A DNA stretch of 64,000 nucleotides, from NCBI RefSeq assembly GCF_002028425.1, contig NZ_CP020042.1, positions 5,307,560 to 5,371,559 of the forward strand, given 5' to 3'. The stretch comes from Streptomyces katrae. Lineage in GTDB: Bacteria; Actinomycetota; Actinomycetes; Streptomycetales; Streptomycetaceae. The notes under the pieces were generated by a model, which saw only the letters and a list, made by a program, of their open reading frames with translations, ran no database searches and had not been told where the DNA came from. Shown piece by piece: positions 46,925-53,715 of this stretch. Position 1 is the first letter of the stretch. Each line of letters starts with the position of its first letter. The position numbers and the translations under genes were made by a program.

Positions 46925-47152
46925 TCAGGAGAGCAGCGAGATGTTGCCGAGCGCCGTGGACCACTCGATCCCGGAGGCGGGCCGGATGTAGGCAAGCCGC
47001 ACCCAGTGCTCCTGCCCTCCGAAGGTGCACACCTGTTCATACACGACGGCCATCAGCCGGCCCGTCCCCTTGCTCGGGATGTCCATCACGGTCCGCCCGA
47101 GCCATGGGTGCCACTCGTGTCCGAAGGCGTCGTCATAGGTCATGGGAGTCAC
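46925..47152 (-). CDS. Small hypothetical protein
   Basis: A 75-residue protein without signal or membrane segment. Recognisable parts are GHEWHPWLGRTVMDIPSKGTG and EQVCTFGGQEHWVRLAYIRPASG, which look like a small beta-barrel of a type common in Streptomyces near regulator genes. The start may be GTG 47152 or ATG 47143; neither has a strong ribosome site. It is divergent from the XRE-DUF5919 gene, 263 bp away. Family not recognised. Confidence 0.6.
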   Translation of the reverse strand: MTPMTYDDAFGHEWHPWLGRTVMDIPSKGTGRLMAVVYEQVCTFGGQEHWVRLAYIRPASGIEWSTALGNISLLS

Positions 47153-47415
47153 CAGCCATCCCGCTCACTCCTGGTCGGGGAGCGGCAGAGGCGAGGAACC
47201 GTGCCCAGCCGCGTGCGGCCCGCGCGAGCAGGTGGGGGCTCGGGTCGGGAGGGGGTTGGTGCAGGGGAACCTTGCCGTCGCTGCCCGTGCGCGTTTCGTC
47301 CATGACTGCAGGAAACCGCTCGAAGTAGTGGACGCATCACGGTCCGTATGGACGTTAAGGGACGTCTCGATCTACGGTGAAAACGTCCTGGCGTCCCGGA
47401 GGGAAGGCCAAGTCC

Positions 47416-48147
47416 ATGGCCAACGAGCGTCTACGCGCCGCCATTTCGGCGAGCTCGGCCACCATCCAGTCGGTTGCCGCCCAAGTCGGGGTGGATCCGA
47501 AGACGGTGGAGCGCTGGATCACGACGGGCCGGACGCCGCACCGGTCCCATCGCTGGAAGGCCGCGACGTTCCTCGGTGTCGACGAGCTCTACCTCTGGCC
47601 GACGGTCGCGCGGCAGGCCGAGACGGCGAGCGCCTCCGAGCTGGTCACCTACTACCCGCACCGCGGTGTAGTACCGGTCGACCTGTGGTCGTCGTTGATC
47701 GACAACGCGGTGAGCCACATCGAAGTCCTCGTCTACGCGGGCTTGTTCCTCTTCGACGGCCATCCCGAACTCGCGGACTGGCTGGCCCGGAAGGCGCGGG
47801 CCGGAGCACAAGTGCGCATCCTCCTCGGCGATCCCGCCTCCGAGGTGATCCGGCAACGAGGCGAGGAGGAAGGGATCGGCGCGGACCTCGCCGCGCGCTC
47901 GCGCATGACGCGGCGCTATCTCGATCCGGCCATGACGACCCCCGGAGTCGAGGTCCGACTGCACGAGACGATCCTCTACAACTCGCTGTACCGCTTCGAC
48001 GACGACGTACTCGTCAACCCCCACGTGCTCGGAGCGCCCGCAGGCCAGAACCCGGTCCTGCACTTCCGCTACATCCCGGGCGGCCGGAGCTTCCGGCACT
48101 ACATGAAGAGCTTCGACTACGCCTGGGAGCGCGGTACGGCGGCCTAG
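47416..48147 (+). CDS. XRE-type HTH protein with DUF5919 (PLD-like) domain
   Basis: A 243-residue protein. N-terminus: an XRE helix-turn-helix (IQSVAAQVGVDPKTVERWI, then FLGVDELYLWP). From about residue 80 the DUF5919 domain follows (ELVTYYPHRGVVPVDLW, IEVLVYAGLFLFDG, AGAQVRILLGDPASEVIRQRG). This domain resembles one half of a phospholipase D fold; the place of the HKD motif reads RLHETILYNSLYRFDD, with His but no Lys, so catalysis is doubtful. ATG 47416 has AGGGAAGG upstream. A NUDIX gene follows 10 bp later and a convergent HD gene after that. The domain suggests binding of a nucleotide or phosphate ligand to control DNA binding (inference). Confidence 0.8.
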   Translation: MANERLRAAISASSATIQSVAAQVGVDPKTVERWITTGRTPHRSHRWKAATFLGVDELYLWPTVARQAETASASELVTYYPHRGVVPVDLWSSLIDNAVSHIEVLVYAGLFLFDGHPELADWLARKARAGAQVRILLGDPASEVIRQRGEEEGIGADLAARSRMTRRYLDPAMTTPGVEVRLHETILYNSLYRFDDDVLVNPHVLGAPAGQNPVLHFRYIPGGRSFRHYMKSFDYAWERGTAA

Positions 48148-48157
48148 GCTGGTCGGC
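48145..48157 (+). promoter_or_regulatory. -10 element of the NUDIX gene overlapping the upstream stop codon
   Basis: TAGGCT at 48145-48150, seven bases, ATG 48158. The TAG is also the stop codon of the XRE-DUF5919 gene, so the NUDIX gene can have its own leaderless transcript. Confidence 0.5.
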
Positions 48158-48628
48158 ATGGCCCGAGTGGACTACTTCAACGACCCGAACGCGCCCGAGG
48201 CGAACAGCATCGTCCCGTCCGTGACCGTCGTGGCCCTGGACGGTGAGGGGCGGGTCCTGCTCATCCACAGAACCGACAACGGCCTGTGGGCCCTGCCCGG
48301 CGGGGGTGTGGACACCGGCGAGTCCGTCGCGGAGGCCGCCGTACGCGAGACGCGTGAAGAGACGGGGTTCGAGGTCGAGGTGACCGGCCTCGTCGGTCTG
48401 TACACCAACCCGCGCCACGTCATCGCGTACGACGACGGAGAAGTCCGCCAGCAGTTCTCGATCTGCTTCTCGGCCCGCATCGTGGGCGGCGTCCGCCGGA
48501 CGAGCAGCGAGAGCCGAGAGGTCGCCTTCCTCGCCCCCGGCGACCTCGATGACATGCGGATCCATCCGTCCATGCGGTTGCGCATCGAGCACGGGCTTTC
48601 CCGGCGGACCGAGCCCTACATCGGCTGA
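48158..48628 (+). CDS. NUDIX hydrolase
   Basis: A 156-residue enzyme of the NUDIX superfamily, which cleaves nucleoside diphosphates linked to another group. The NUDIX box GX5EX7REUXEEXGU is complete: GGGVDTGESVAEAAVRETRE followed by ETGF, at about residues 48-71. The substrate cannot be told. The C-terminal ADPGDLDDMRIHPSMRLRIEH-like stretch (here FLAPGDLDDMRIHPSMRLR) is common in Streptomyces NUDIX proteins that follow DUF5919 regulators. The 3' end overlaps the convergent HD gene by 13 bp. Confidence 0.9.
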   Translation: MARVDYFNDPNAPEANSIVPSVTVVALDGEGRVLLIHRTDNGLWALPGGGVDTGESVAEAAVRETREETGFEVEVTGLVGLYTNPRHVIAYDDGEVRQQFSICFSARIVGGVRRTSSESREVAFLAPGDLDDMRIHPSMRLRIEHGLSRRTEPYIG

Positions 48629-49179
48629 CCGGCCAAACGGGCGTGGGTACGGGCGACCGCTGCCGCCAAGGCCGGCACCGCCGTGCTGATCGCCGTGTGG
48701 ACCTCACTGCCCGGCGGGTACCTGGTGAGGATCTCGCCGATGCGGTCCGCGAAGACGAGGCGCTGGCCGGCCGGTCCGGTCGTCATGTCGGCGCAGGTGA
48801 GGGCGTCCAGGAGCACCGGATCACCCCGGTCGTACGCGTCGAGTTCCGCCGAGAGCCCCCGCTGCTCGGCCTCGTACACGGCTCCCGAGTGGTGGGCGAC
48901 CAGGCTCACGAGCCGTGCCGGGACGCCCCGCGTCGCCAGGTACCTGGCGCCGTCGAGGGGGTGGAACCCGGTGTCACGGAGCGCAGGGGCGTACCCGATG
49001 TCGTGCAGCCACGCCGCCGCCACCAGCAGTTCCCCTTGGGCCGAGGGAACGGCCGCGGCCAGCTCACGCGCGCGCTCCGCGACTGCCTGAGTGTGCAGCC
49101 AGCGGTCGCCCAGCGGAGGCAGGAGGGACGCGGCCAGCCCGGCCGCTCCCCGGGCGGAGTCCAGTGCGGATGGAACCAT
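48616..49179 (-). CDS. HD domain protein (putative phosphohydrolase)
   Basis: A 187-residue HD-domain protein. The metal ligands are in RWLHTQAVAERA (first His), AAWLHDIGYAPAL (the HD pair, about residues 57-58) and LVAHHSGA, with a final Asp in LTCADMTTGP. HD proteins hydrolyse nucleotides, cyclic nucleotides or (p)ppGpp. I chose ATG 49179 because TACGGT ends 7 nt before it; a GTG at 49188 is in frame. It is convergent with the NUDIX gene. Confidence 0.87.
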   Translation of the reverse strand: MVPSALDSARGAAGLAASLLPPLGDRWLHTQAVAERARELAAAVPSAQGELLVAAAWLHDIGYAPALRDTGFHPLDGARYLATRGVPARLVSLVAHHSGAVYEAEQRGLSAELDAYDRGDPVLLDALTCADMTTGPAGQRLVFADRIGEILTRYPPGSEVHTAISTAVPALAAAVARTHARLAGQPM

Positions 49180-49192
49180 GGCATCCACCGTA
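49180..49192 (-). promoter_or_regulatory. -10 element, leaderless start of the HD gene
   Basis: TACGGT (49192-49187 on the minus strand), spacer GGATGCC, ATG 49179. Confidence 0.45.
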
Positions 49193-49260
49193 TCGATCTG
49201 CGCCCCTCCCGCCCCTAGAGCCCGTCTTCAAAGTGATCTTGGATTGTGGATCACGGAGTG

Positions 49261-49553
49261 GTGATATGCCGCCATGAACTGTCCGATGCCGAATGGGGCC
49301 TCATACGTCCGTTGCTGCCCCGGCCTGCGCTGGGGCGGCTCCGGCTGGACGACCGGATCGTCCTCAACGGGATCGTGTGGAAGTTCCGCGCCGGTGTTCC
49401 CTGGCGGGGACGTCCCTGAGCAGCAACGTCGTGGAACGGTGCTTCAACCGCCTCAAGCAGTGGCGAGGCATCGCCACCCCCTACGACAAGACCGCCCAGT
49501 CCTACAGGGCAGCCGTCACCCTCGCATCGATCCTGATGTGGGCGGATCTTTGA
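49261..49553 (+). pseudogene. IS5-family transposase relic with an internal deletion
   Basis: The first 52 codons from GTG 49261 encode a transposase N-terminus (HELSDAEWGLIRPLLPRP, then VLNGIVWKFRAGVPWR) and end at a TGA at 49417. Immediately after, in another frame, the C-terminus of the same family appears (SSNVVERCFNRLKQWRG, KTAQSYRAAVTLASILMWA) to 49553. The whole catalytic DDE core is missing, so a deletion of roughly 600 bp joined the two ends. The left flank (49216-49260) looks like the element end; no matching right terminal repeat is visible. Not functional. Confidence 0.85.
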
Positions 49554-49561
49554 TGCCGTCC

Positions 49562-50479
49562 CTAACCGACAAGGCGGCGGCGCCAGTCCAGGGGGCTGAC
49601 GGTGATGGCCCGGCCGGGGTCACGGTCCCACTGGGCGTGGAGGCCGACTGCTGTGAGGGCAGCCACGACCTCGTGGCCGATGGCTGCAGTGGTCTCGGAC
49701 GAGCCGTCGAAACCGCCGTAGAGGAGCATCAGTCCGTGGCCAGCTGCGGCAGAATCTGTGCACTGGGTGTGGAAATAGACGAAGCCGCGGGCGTCGGTCC
49801 CTCCTTCACCGTCGATCTCGGCCTGGCCACAGTTACGGCAGCAGGCGAAGTTCTCGCGGGAGGTGATTCCGGCCTCCTGCAGGGCGGTGAACGCGCGAGT
49901 GAGCCGTTCAGGGTCGGTCTCGCCCTGCCATGCGGCCTGCTCTGCGACCCGCTCCAGCCACAACCGGTCGGCCAGCGCCTCCGCCTGCTCCCGCGAAACG
50001 GGCCGGCGGTCCTTGGCGACCAGGTAGTCCTCCGCAAGCTCGGCCAGTTCGGCGCGGGAGGCGTAGCCGCAGACCAGCACTTCGCGGACGCGCTTCTCCA
50101 ACTCCTCGCGTTCGTCTTCGTCGAGGTCGAGCGGTGGCACCTCGCGGGCGGGGCCCATGTCCAGCAGCGACCAAGGCAGGCCATCGCCCCAACCGGCCTC
50201 CTGGCGGGCCCAGCCGGTAATCGCCGCAACCACGTCCTCGGGCCCGTCGGCCATCGCCTGGAAATGCCGTTCAGCTGAACCGTCGCGGTACTCGAGCGTG
50301 TAATCAGTACCGGCCTTGTGCCAGACCTGGGCGAAGACATCAGGCAGGTCAGGTATCCGCTGGACCACCAGGAACCGGTCACCCTCGCCACCGATACGCC
50401 GGACCAACCCAGCCAGCTCCTCGGCAGACACACGGACGTACCGCTCCCAGTTCTCCGTCTTCACCACGATCTCGAGCAT
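49562..50479 (-). CDS. DUF6891-like protein
   Basis: A 305-residue soluble protein. The C-terminal half fits DUF6891: LTRAFTALQEAGITSRENFA followed by CCRNCGQAEI, then GFVYFHTQCTDSAAAGHGLM. The CC-x2-C and later Cys could bind zinc. The N-terminal 110 residues are a separate alpha-beta region (WERYVRVSAEELAGLVRRIG) resembling immunity-like or SMI1-type small domains in tone only; I do not claim a family. It lies just beside the IS5 relic on the opposite strand, so it may be part of a transferred segment. Function unknown. Confidence 0.7.
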   Translation of the reverse strand: MLEIVVKTENWERYVRVSAEELAGLVRRIGGEGDRFLVVQRIPDLPDVFAQVWHKAGTDYTLEYRDGSAERHFQAMADGPEDVVAAITGWARQEAGWGDGLPWSLLDMGPAREVPPLDLDEDEREELEKRVREVLVCGYASRAELAELAEDYLVAKDRRPVSREQAEALADRLWLERVAEQAAWQGETDPERLTRAFTALQEAGITSRENFACCRNCGQAEIDGEGGTDARGFVYFHTQCTDSAAAGHGLMLLYGGFDGSSETTAAIGHEVVAALTAVGLHAQWDRDPGRAITVSPLDWRRRLVG

Positions 50480-50574
50480 GCGCAGACTCTGACATACCCC
50501 TCTGACTGCGAACCTACCGGGATTCGATCAGCCCTGATCCTGGGTGGCCGGCGGCCAAGGTTTGACGACAGGCC

Positions 50575-51690
50575 CTAGCGGCTGATGTCCTCGTACACCC
50601 CGAGCAGGGTGTCCAGGACCGAGGCCATCGAGAAGGACTTCGCCGCCAGTTCGCGGGCCGCCGCCGACGCCGCGGCGTTTTCGGACGGGGCCAGGAGGGT
50701 GAGGACCGCCTCCGAGACACCCTGCGGGCCCTGGTCCACCGCTCGGCCCGCGCCCGAGGTCGCGATGTCGCGGGCCAGGCCGTTGGAGTGGGTGACCACC
50801 GTGGGGACGCCCACCGCCAGGGCCTCCAGGACCGACATGGGGAAGGGTTCGTCCACCGAGGGGAGGACGTAGACGTGGGCGCGGCGGAGTTCCGTCAGGA
50901 CCTCCGCGCTGGAGAGCGGGCCCGGGACCGTGAAGCGGGCTGTGAGGCCCAGGGCGGTGATGCGGGCGCGGACGGCGGCCAGTTCGCCCTCGTCGGGGCC
51001 CGCCACCACGAACTCCGCCTCCGGGTGGACCGCCAGCACCGCCGGGGCCGCGTCCACGAAGTCCACCGGCCGCTTGCGGGCCTGCAGGCGTGCCGAGTAC
51101 AGGATGCGGGGCGGGCCGCTCAGAGGCGGGCGCTCCTCCTGGGACGGGGTGCCGTTGACCAGCCGGACCGCCTGGGAGAGGGGCGGGGTGCCGACCACCG
51201 CGTCCAGACCCGTCCGCTCGTGCGGGGTCAGGTACAGGAGCGCGTCCGCGCCGCGCAGCAGGCGGCGTACCGCCACCGCGTCCAGGACCTTCGCCAGGAG
51301 CCTGTCGCTCGGGTCCACCATGCCGTGGGTCTGGAGGACGAGGGGCTTGCCCGCGCGCAGGGCCGCCAGGGCGAGGGGGAGCGTCACCAGGTCGCGGGCC
51401 AGATGGACGTGGACCAGGTCCGCCTCCCGCACCAGACGGGACGCCGAGGCCAGCAGGGCCGGCGAGGTCATCCCGCTGAAGCCGAGGGGGAGCAGACGGC
51501 GGGCCGGGAAGAGCTTCGCCGGGACGCCCTCCACGGACGTGGGCCAGGGGTCGAAGCCCTCCCCGAGGGCCAGCAGCCGCGCCTCGTGGCCCCGTTCCCG
51601 CAGCCCCTTGGCCAGGTTGAGGGCCACCCGCACCGGGCCGCCGAAGGCGTGCGAGGGGGAGTGCAGCGTGACGGCGTGCAGGATCTTCAC
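50575..51690 (-). CDS. GT4 family glycosyltransferase
   Basis: A 371-residue GT-B enzyme that adds a sugar in EPS repeat-unit assembly. N-terminal acceptor half: MKILHAVTLHSPSHAFGGPV and LVHVHLARDLVTLPLALAAL. Donor half: PRILYSARLQARKRPVDFV, EFVVAGPDEGELAA, and the EX7E region VLPSVDEPFPMSVLEALAVGVPTVV with both glutamates. Predicted cytoplasmic, possibly membrane-associated. Sugar specificity unknown. It lies between two insertions, the IS5 relic/DUF6891 region and the TnpB element, but is intact. Confidence 0.9.
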   Translation of the reverse strand: MKILHAVTLHSPSHAFGGPVRVALNLAKGLRERGHEARLLALGEGFDPWPTSVEGVPAKLFPARRLLPLGFSGMTSPALLASASRLVREADLVHVHLARDLVTLPLALAALRAGKPLVLQTHGMVDPSDRLLAKVLDAVAVRRLLRGADALLYLTPHERTGLDAVVGTPPLSQAVRLVNGTPSQEERPPLSGPPRILYSARLQARKRPVDFVDAAPAVLAVHPEAEFVVAGPDEGELAAVRARITALGLTARFTVPGPLSSAEVLTELRRAHVYVLPSVDEPFPMSVLEALAVGVPTVVTHSNGLARDIATSGAGRAVDQGPQGVSEAVLTLLAPSENAAASAAARELAAKSFSMASVLDTLLGVYEDISR

Positions 51691-51773
51691 TGGATGTCCC
51701 CTCGGCTGTCCCGGCCTTCAGGCCGGGGAGGAACGGGCCCTCGTACCGGAGCTGCGAAGCAGCATGGTTCGCT

Positions 51774-51785
51774 GAACATATGTTC
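51774..51785. promoter_or_regulatory. LexA-like (SOS) box upstream of tnpB
   Basis: A perfect 12-bp palindrome GAACATATGTTC, equal to the Gram-positive SOS consensus GAAC-N4-GTTC. A possible -10 (TACTCT, 51793-51798) lies just downstream, so a LexA dimer could block the tnpB promoter. Confidence 0.55.
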
Positions 51786-51830
51786 TGACCTGTACTCTCT
51801 TCCGTTTTCAGTCAGGGCTGTTAGTTTCGG

Positions 51831-53051
51831 ATGGTGACGACAGCAGCTATGGGCGACGGGGCCGGGTACGCCCGGTACACCTACCGGCTGCGCGTGTCGT
51901 CCACCGCCCGGACCCGCCTGGAGGGCGAGTGGGCGCGCTGTCGCTGGGTGTGGAACGAGTGCGTGGCGATGTCCCGCAAGGTCCACGGTCTGAACAAGGC
52001 CAGGGGCGGGAAGATCACGTGTGGTCCGGCGCAGCTGGACAAAATGCTGACCCGGGCCCGTGGGCCGATGCCCTGGCTGCGTGAGGGCGCTTCGGTTCCG
52101 CAGCAGCAGACCATCCGGGATTTCGCGAAGTCCCGAGCGAAGGCGCTCGGGGACATCAAGGCGAAGCTGCCGATGCGGCAGGGGGCTGGGATGCCCCGTA
52201 TCAAGCGGAAGCGGAGACCATCCCCCACCCTCAACTACACCCAGCGGGGATTCCGTCTGCGTGGTGGCCGTCTGCACTTGGCCGGTGGGATCGAGCTGAC
52301 GGTGGTGTGGTCCCGGGACCTCCCGGCGACGCCCACGTCGGTACGCGTGTACCAGGACAGCCTCGACCGCTGGTACGCCTCGTTCGTCGTCGCCACCGAC
52401 ACCGTCCCGCTGCCCGCCACCGGTAAGGTGATCGGGATCGACTGGGGCGTGAAGGAGACTGCGACCACCACCTCCGAGGCCCACGATCTGCCGCATGCCG
52501 AGCACGGCAGAAGGGCCGCACAGCGCCTGGCCCGCTACCAGCGGATGATGGCCCGACGCGCGACGCCGAAGAACCGGCCCGACACCGCCGGATACCGCAA
52601 AGCCCGCAGGGCTGCGGCGAGGGAGTCGAAGAAGCTGGCCCGGCAGCGGCAAGACACCGCCCGCAAGTGGGCCAAGACAGTCGTACGCGACCACGACCAG
52701 CTCGCGGTGGAGGACTTCCGGCCGAAATTCCTTGCGAAGTCCACGATGACACGCAAGGCCGCCGACGCCGCCATCTCGGCGACGAAGACTGCGCTGGTCG
52801 AGATGGCCCGCAAACACGGCCGCACTGTGCACCTGGTCCCCCCTGCGCACACCACCATGGATTGCGCACGGTGCGGAGCGAGAGCCAAGCACGCACTCCC
52901 CCTCTCCGAAAGAACGTATACGTGCACCACGTGCGGCACGGTGTCCCCGAGGGACAAGAACTCCGCCCATGTGATGCTCGTCCGGGCTGGTCTCAACCCG
53001 GCTGATGCTGATCTTGTAAGACCTGCCCCTGCTAGGGGGTGGGCGAAGTGA
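51831..53051 (+). CDS. tnpB: RNA-guided endonuclease TnpB
   Basis: A 406-residue TnpB. RuvC-like catalytic residues are all present: Asp in IGIDWGVKETAT (about 203), Glu in LAVEDFRPKF (about 293) and Asp in PRDKNSAHVML (about 375). The zinc finger is intact: CARCGARAKH and CTTCGTVS (about 345-365). The N-terminal half has the wedge/REC part (RWVWNECVAMSRKVHGLNKA, QQQTIRDFAKSRAKALGDIK). TnpB proteins cut DNA next to a target-adjacent motif using an omega-RNA made from the right end of the element. Start ATG 51831 or GTG 51834. It inserted into the EPS locus between a GT4 gene and the acetyltransferase. Confidence 0.93.
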   Translation: MVTTAAMGDGAGYARYTYRLRVSSTARTRLEGEWARCRWVWNECVAMSRKVHGLNKARGGKITCGPAQLDKMLTRARGPMPWLREGASVPQQQTIRDFAKSRAKALGDIKAKLPMRQGAGMPRIKRKRRPSPTLNYTQRGFRLRGGRLHLAGGIELTVVWSRDLPATPTSVRVYQDSLDRWYASFVVATDTVPLPATGKVIGIDWGVKETATTTSEAHDLPHAEHGRRAAQRLARYQRMMARRATPKNRPDTAGYRKARRAAARESKKLARQRQDTARKWAKTVVRDHDQLAVEDFRPKFLAKSTMTRKAADAAISATKTALVEMARKHGRTVHLVPPAHTTMDCARCGARAKHALPLSERTYTCTTCGTVSPRDKNSAHVMLVRAGLNPADADLVRPAPARGWAK

Positions 53052-53105
53052 GTCAGGAATCCCCTTCAATGAGGGAGGGGAGGTTTCAATTCGGTTCCTC
53101 CACCG
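52950..53105 (+). ncRNA. Predicted omega-RNA (reRNA) of the TnpB element
   Basis: By analogy with IS605 elements the guide RNA overlaps the 3' end of tnpB. Here a small hairpin (CCCCT-GCT-AGGGG, about 53028-53040) and a second stem (CCCC at 53061-53064 with GGGG near 53077-53080) precede the right border at about 53089. The guide would begin at TTCGGTTCCTCC just outside the element. Ends are estimates. Confidence 0.4.
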
Positions 53106-53646
53106 GGCGGCGGCGGCCGTCCTGGGTCTGCAGGGTCAGCGCGGGCAGGTCCTTGTGGACCACCGAACCGGCTCCGGCCACCGCGCAGCGGCCCACCGTC
53201 ACCCCCGCCAGCACCGTCGCCCGCACCGCCACCCACGCGCCGTCCTCGACGGTGATCGGAGCGTTGCGGTAGCGGAAGTCGGCGGCCCGGTGGTCATGCG
53301 AGCCCGTGCACAGCATCGACTCCTGCGACAGGCACACGTGCGAACCGATCGTCACCGGCTCCAGGTTGAGCAGCCAGGCACCCTCGCCGATCCACGTGTG
53401 GTCTCCGACCTTCAGCTTCCACGGCCACAGCACCCGCACCCTGTGCCGGATCAGCACCCCCTCGCCGATCTCCGCCCCGAACGCCCGCAGCAGCGCCACG
53501 CGCAGCCGGGCGGGGCAGAACCACGACATGAACAGGGTGTTCATCACCGCGAACCACAGGGCCTGCGTCAACAGCCCCCGCCCCTTGTCGTATCCGGCCA
53601 GCGTGAAGGCAGGAAGATTGCGCACCGGTCGCCCCCGTCGTCCCAC
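53086..53646 (-). CDS. WcaF-type acetyltransferase (left-handed beta-helix)
   Basis: A 186-residue acyltransferase that probably O-acetylates the EPS. It shows hexapeptide repeats (IGEGVLIRHRVRV, VGDHTWIGEGAWL, IGSHVCLSQESML, VEDGAWVAVRATVLAGVTVG) and the WcaF hallmark CTGSHDHRAADFRYRNAPI. The start may be GTG 53646 (after GGGGAGG) or GTG 53625 (RNLPAFTLAGYDKG, after GGGGG). The TGA stop is made from bases of the neighbouring TnpB element right end, so the last residues may differ from the ancestral protein. Confidence 0.85.
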   Translation of the reverse strand: MGRRGRPVRNLPAFTLAGYDKGRGLLTQALWFAVMNTLFMSWFCPARLRVALLRAFGAEIGEGVLIRHRVRVLWPWKLKVGDHTWIGEGAWLLNLEPVTIGSHVCLSQESMLCTGSHDHRAADFRYRNAPITVEDGAWVAVRATVLAGVTVGRCAVAGAGSVVHKDLPALTLQTQDGRRRPVEEPN

Positions 53647-53671
53647 GCGCCTCCCCTGGCGCGGAACGCTC

Positions 53672-53681
53672 AGACTAGACT
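53672..53681. promoter_or_regulatory. Overlapping divergent -10 boxes
   Basis: AGACTAGACT gives TAGTCT on the minus strand (53677-53672) for the acetyltransferase and TAGACT on the plus strand (53676-53681) for the polymerase. The two promoters would compete for RNA polymerase. -35 boxes are weak. Confidence 0.35.
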
Positions 53682-53715
53682 GCGCGCGGATCACGCACAT
53701 GGGGTGGGGGCAAAG

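Larger units (their letters stand above)
51700..53089 (+). mobile_element. IS200/IS605-type element carrying only tnpB (IS1341 group)
   Basis: The unit holds a left hairpin (CCCGGCC-TTCA-GGCCGGG at 51710-51727), a LexA-like palindrome, an intact tnpB and a right end with the guanine-rich hairpin region GAGGGAGGGGAGG followed by TTTCAA (to 53089). No tnpA is present, so mobility would need a helper transposase. The exact left border is uncertain. The right end abuts, and supplies the stop codon of, the acetyltransferase gene. Confidence 0.7.

Noticed and set aside
51710..51727. Hairpin CCCGGCC-TTCA-GGCCGGG taken as the right end of a second TnpB element
   Set aside because: No tnpB remnant lies to its left, where an intact GT4 gene ends. 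It is more simply the left-end hairpin of the element present.
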